Positions 63,874 through 64,000 of a DNA stretch of 64,000 nucleotides are shown here, piece after piece (within the stretch, counting starts at the first letter, position 1; every line of letters begins with the position of its first letter). The stretch lies in the NCBI GenBank assembly GCA_025517485.1, contig JAOPKB010000020.1, positions 1-64,000 on the forward strand, written 5' to 3'. The notes beneath the pieces are model-generated. The model ran no database searches. It saw nothing but the letters and a program-made list of their open reading frames with translations, and was not told the DNA's origin. A program made the position numbers and the translations under genes. This stretch comes from Natronoglomus mannanivorans. Lineage in GTDB: Archaea > Halobacteriota > Halobacteria > Halobacteriales > Natrialbaceae.

Positions 63874-64000
63874 ATGAGCACGGAACCTACACCCGATTCG
63901 ACAGTTCTCGACGAGTATCGCGACGAGGTCTCTCGACCTATCCTTCGACTGTTTACACAGTACGGCCGTCCACAGCTACACTGGTTCACGATCGGCGTGA
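63874..64000 (+). CDS. ABC exporter, N-terminal part (runs off the window)
   Basis: The first 42 codons (MSTEPTPDSTVLDEYRDEV..., then RPILRLFTQYGRPQLHWFTIGV) are visible. The short acidic N-terminus followed by LRLFxxYGRxxLxxFxIGV is the usual start of haloarchaeal fused ATPase/permease exporters of the MsbA type, where the hydrophobic segment begins near the end of what is visible. The ATP-binding domain is outside the window. Identification rests on this N-terminal pattern only. Confidence 0.6.
   Translation, partial: MSTEPTPDSTVLDEYRDEVSRPILRLFTQYGRPQLHWFTIGV

Overview
The window comes from a high-GC haloarchaeon. Proteins are acidic, CTCGAG-rich codon pairs are frequent, translation looks mostly leaderless behind archaeal TATA boxes, and haloarchaeal markers are present (SepF, HTH-bat regulator, ThiDN fusion, haloarchaeal TnpB and IS607 elements). 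The codon style suggests Natrialbales, but genus cannot be told from sequence alone. No rRNA, tRNA or CRISPR array was found.

Layout. 1-4003: the last bases of a probable transposon gene, then a hydantoinase/oxoprolinase pair (hyuAB). 4299-15905: housekeeping and stress genes: small conserved proteins, an isolated nuoC-nuoD fusion, photolyase, XTP pyrophosphatase, arsR-arsM, a Rieske protein, a PIN-like pair, a lipoprotein, an AIR-synthase-like protein and thiDN. 16338-33540: an accessory polysaccharide island. It encodes a GH5 mannanase-like lipoprotein, a tandem carbohydrate-binding lipoprotein, a sugar dehydrogenase-like SDR, two mannonate dehydratases, a GH26 mannanase and a GH43 enzyme that share C-terminal dockerin-like domains, a GH5 enzyme with a CBM5/12-like module, an RraA-like protein, a GH2 beta-mannosidase, an IclR regulator and a Gfo/Idh/MocA dehydrogenase. 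34049-42721: a tRNA-binding-domain protein, mutS, a decayed integrative element with an IS1341-type tnpB, an MscS channel and mutL. 42772-58765: MFS transporter, rtcA, KDG kinase, flavoprotein disulfide reductase, Hsp20, HTH-bat regulator, GNAT, RNB exonuclease, ABC exporter pair, methyltransferase, XRE regulator with membrane partner, PUA protein, DUF1028 protein and sepF. 59007-61947: a GH27 alpha-galactosidase pseudogene split by an IS607-family element. 62186-64000: a MATE exporter and the start of an ABC exporter.

How it fits together (inference). Secreted and lipid-anchored endo-mannanases would cut beta-mannan outside the cell, and a cytoplasmic GH2 enzyme would release mannose. The SDR or the Gfo-type enzyme could oxidise mannose to mannonate, UxuA would dehydrate it to 2-keto-3-deoxygluconate, and the KDG kinase at 45532 would feed the semi-phosphorylative Entner-Doudoroff route. 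No sugar transporter lies in the island, and the alpha-galactosidase is dead, which suggests plain mannan or glucomannan rather than galactomannan as the present substrate.

The most unusual structure is at mutS. The 3' part of the gene differs in base composition, an integrase C-terminus sits tail-to-tail against its stop, and a second divergent mutS 3' end lies 1.7 kb downstream. This is what remains when an element integrates into mutS and supplies a replacement 3' end. Other notable features are strong palindromic operators at the XRE/membrane pair, the small-membrane-protein/methyltransferase pair, the MATE gene and nuoCD.
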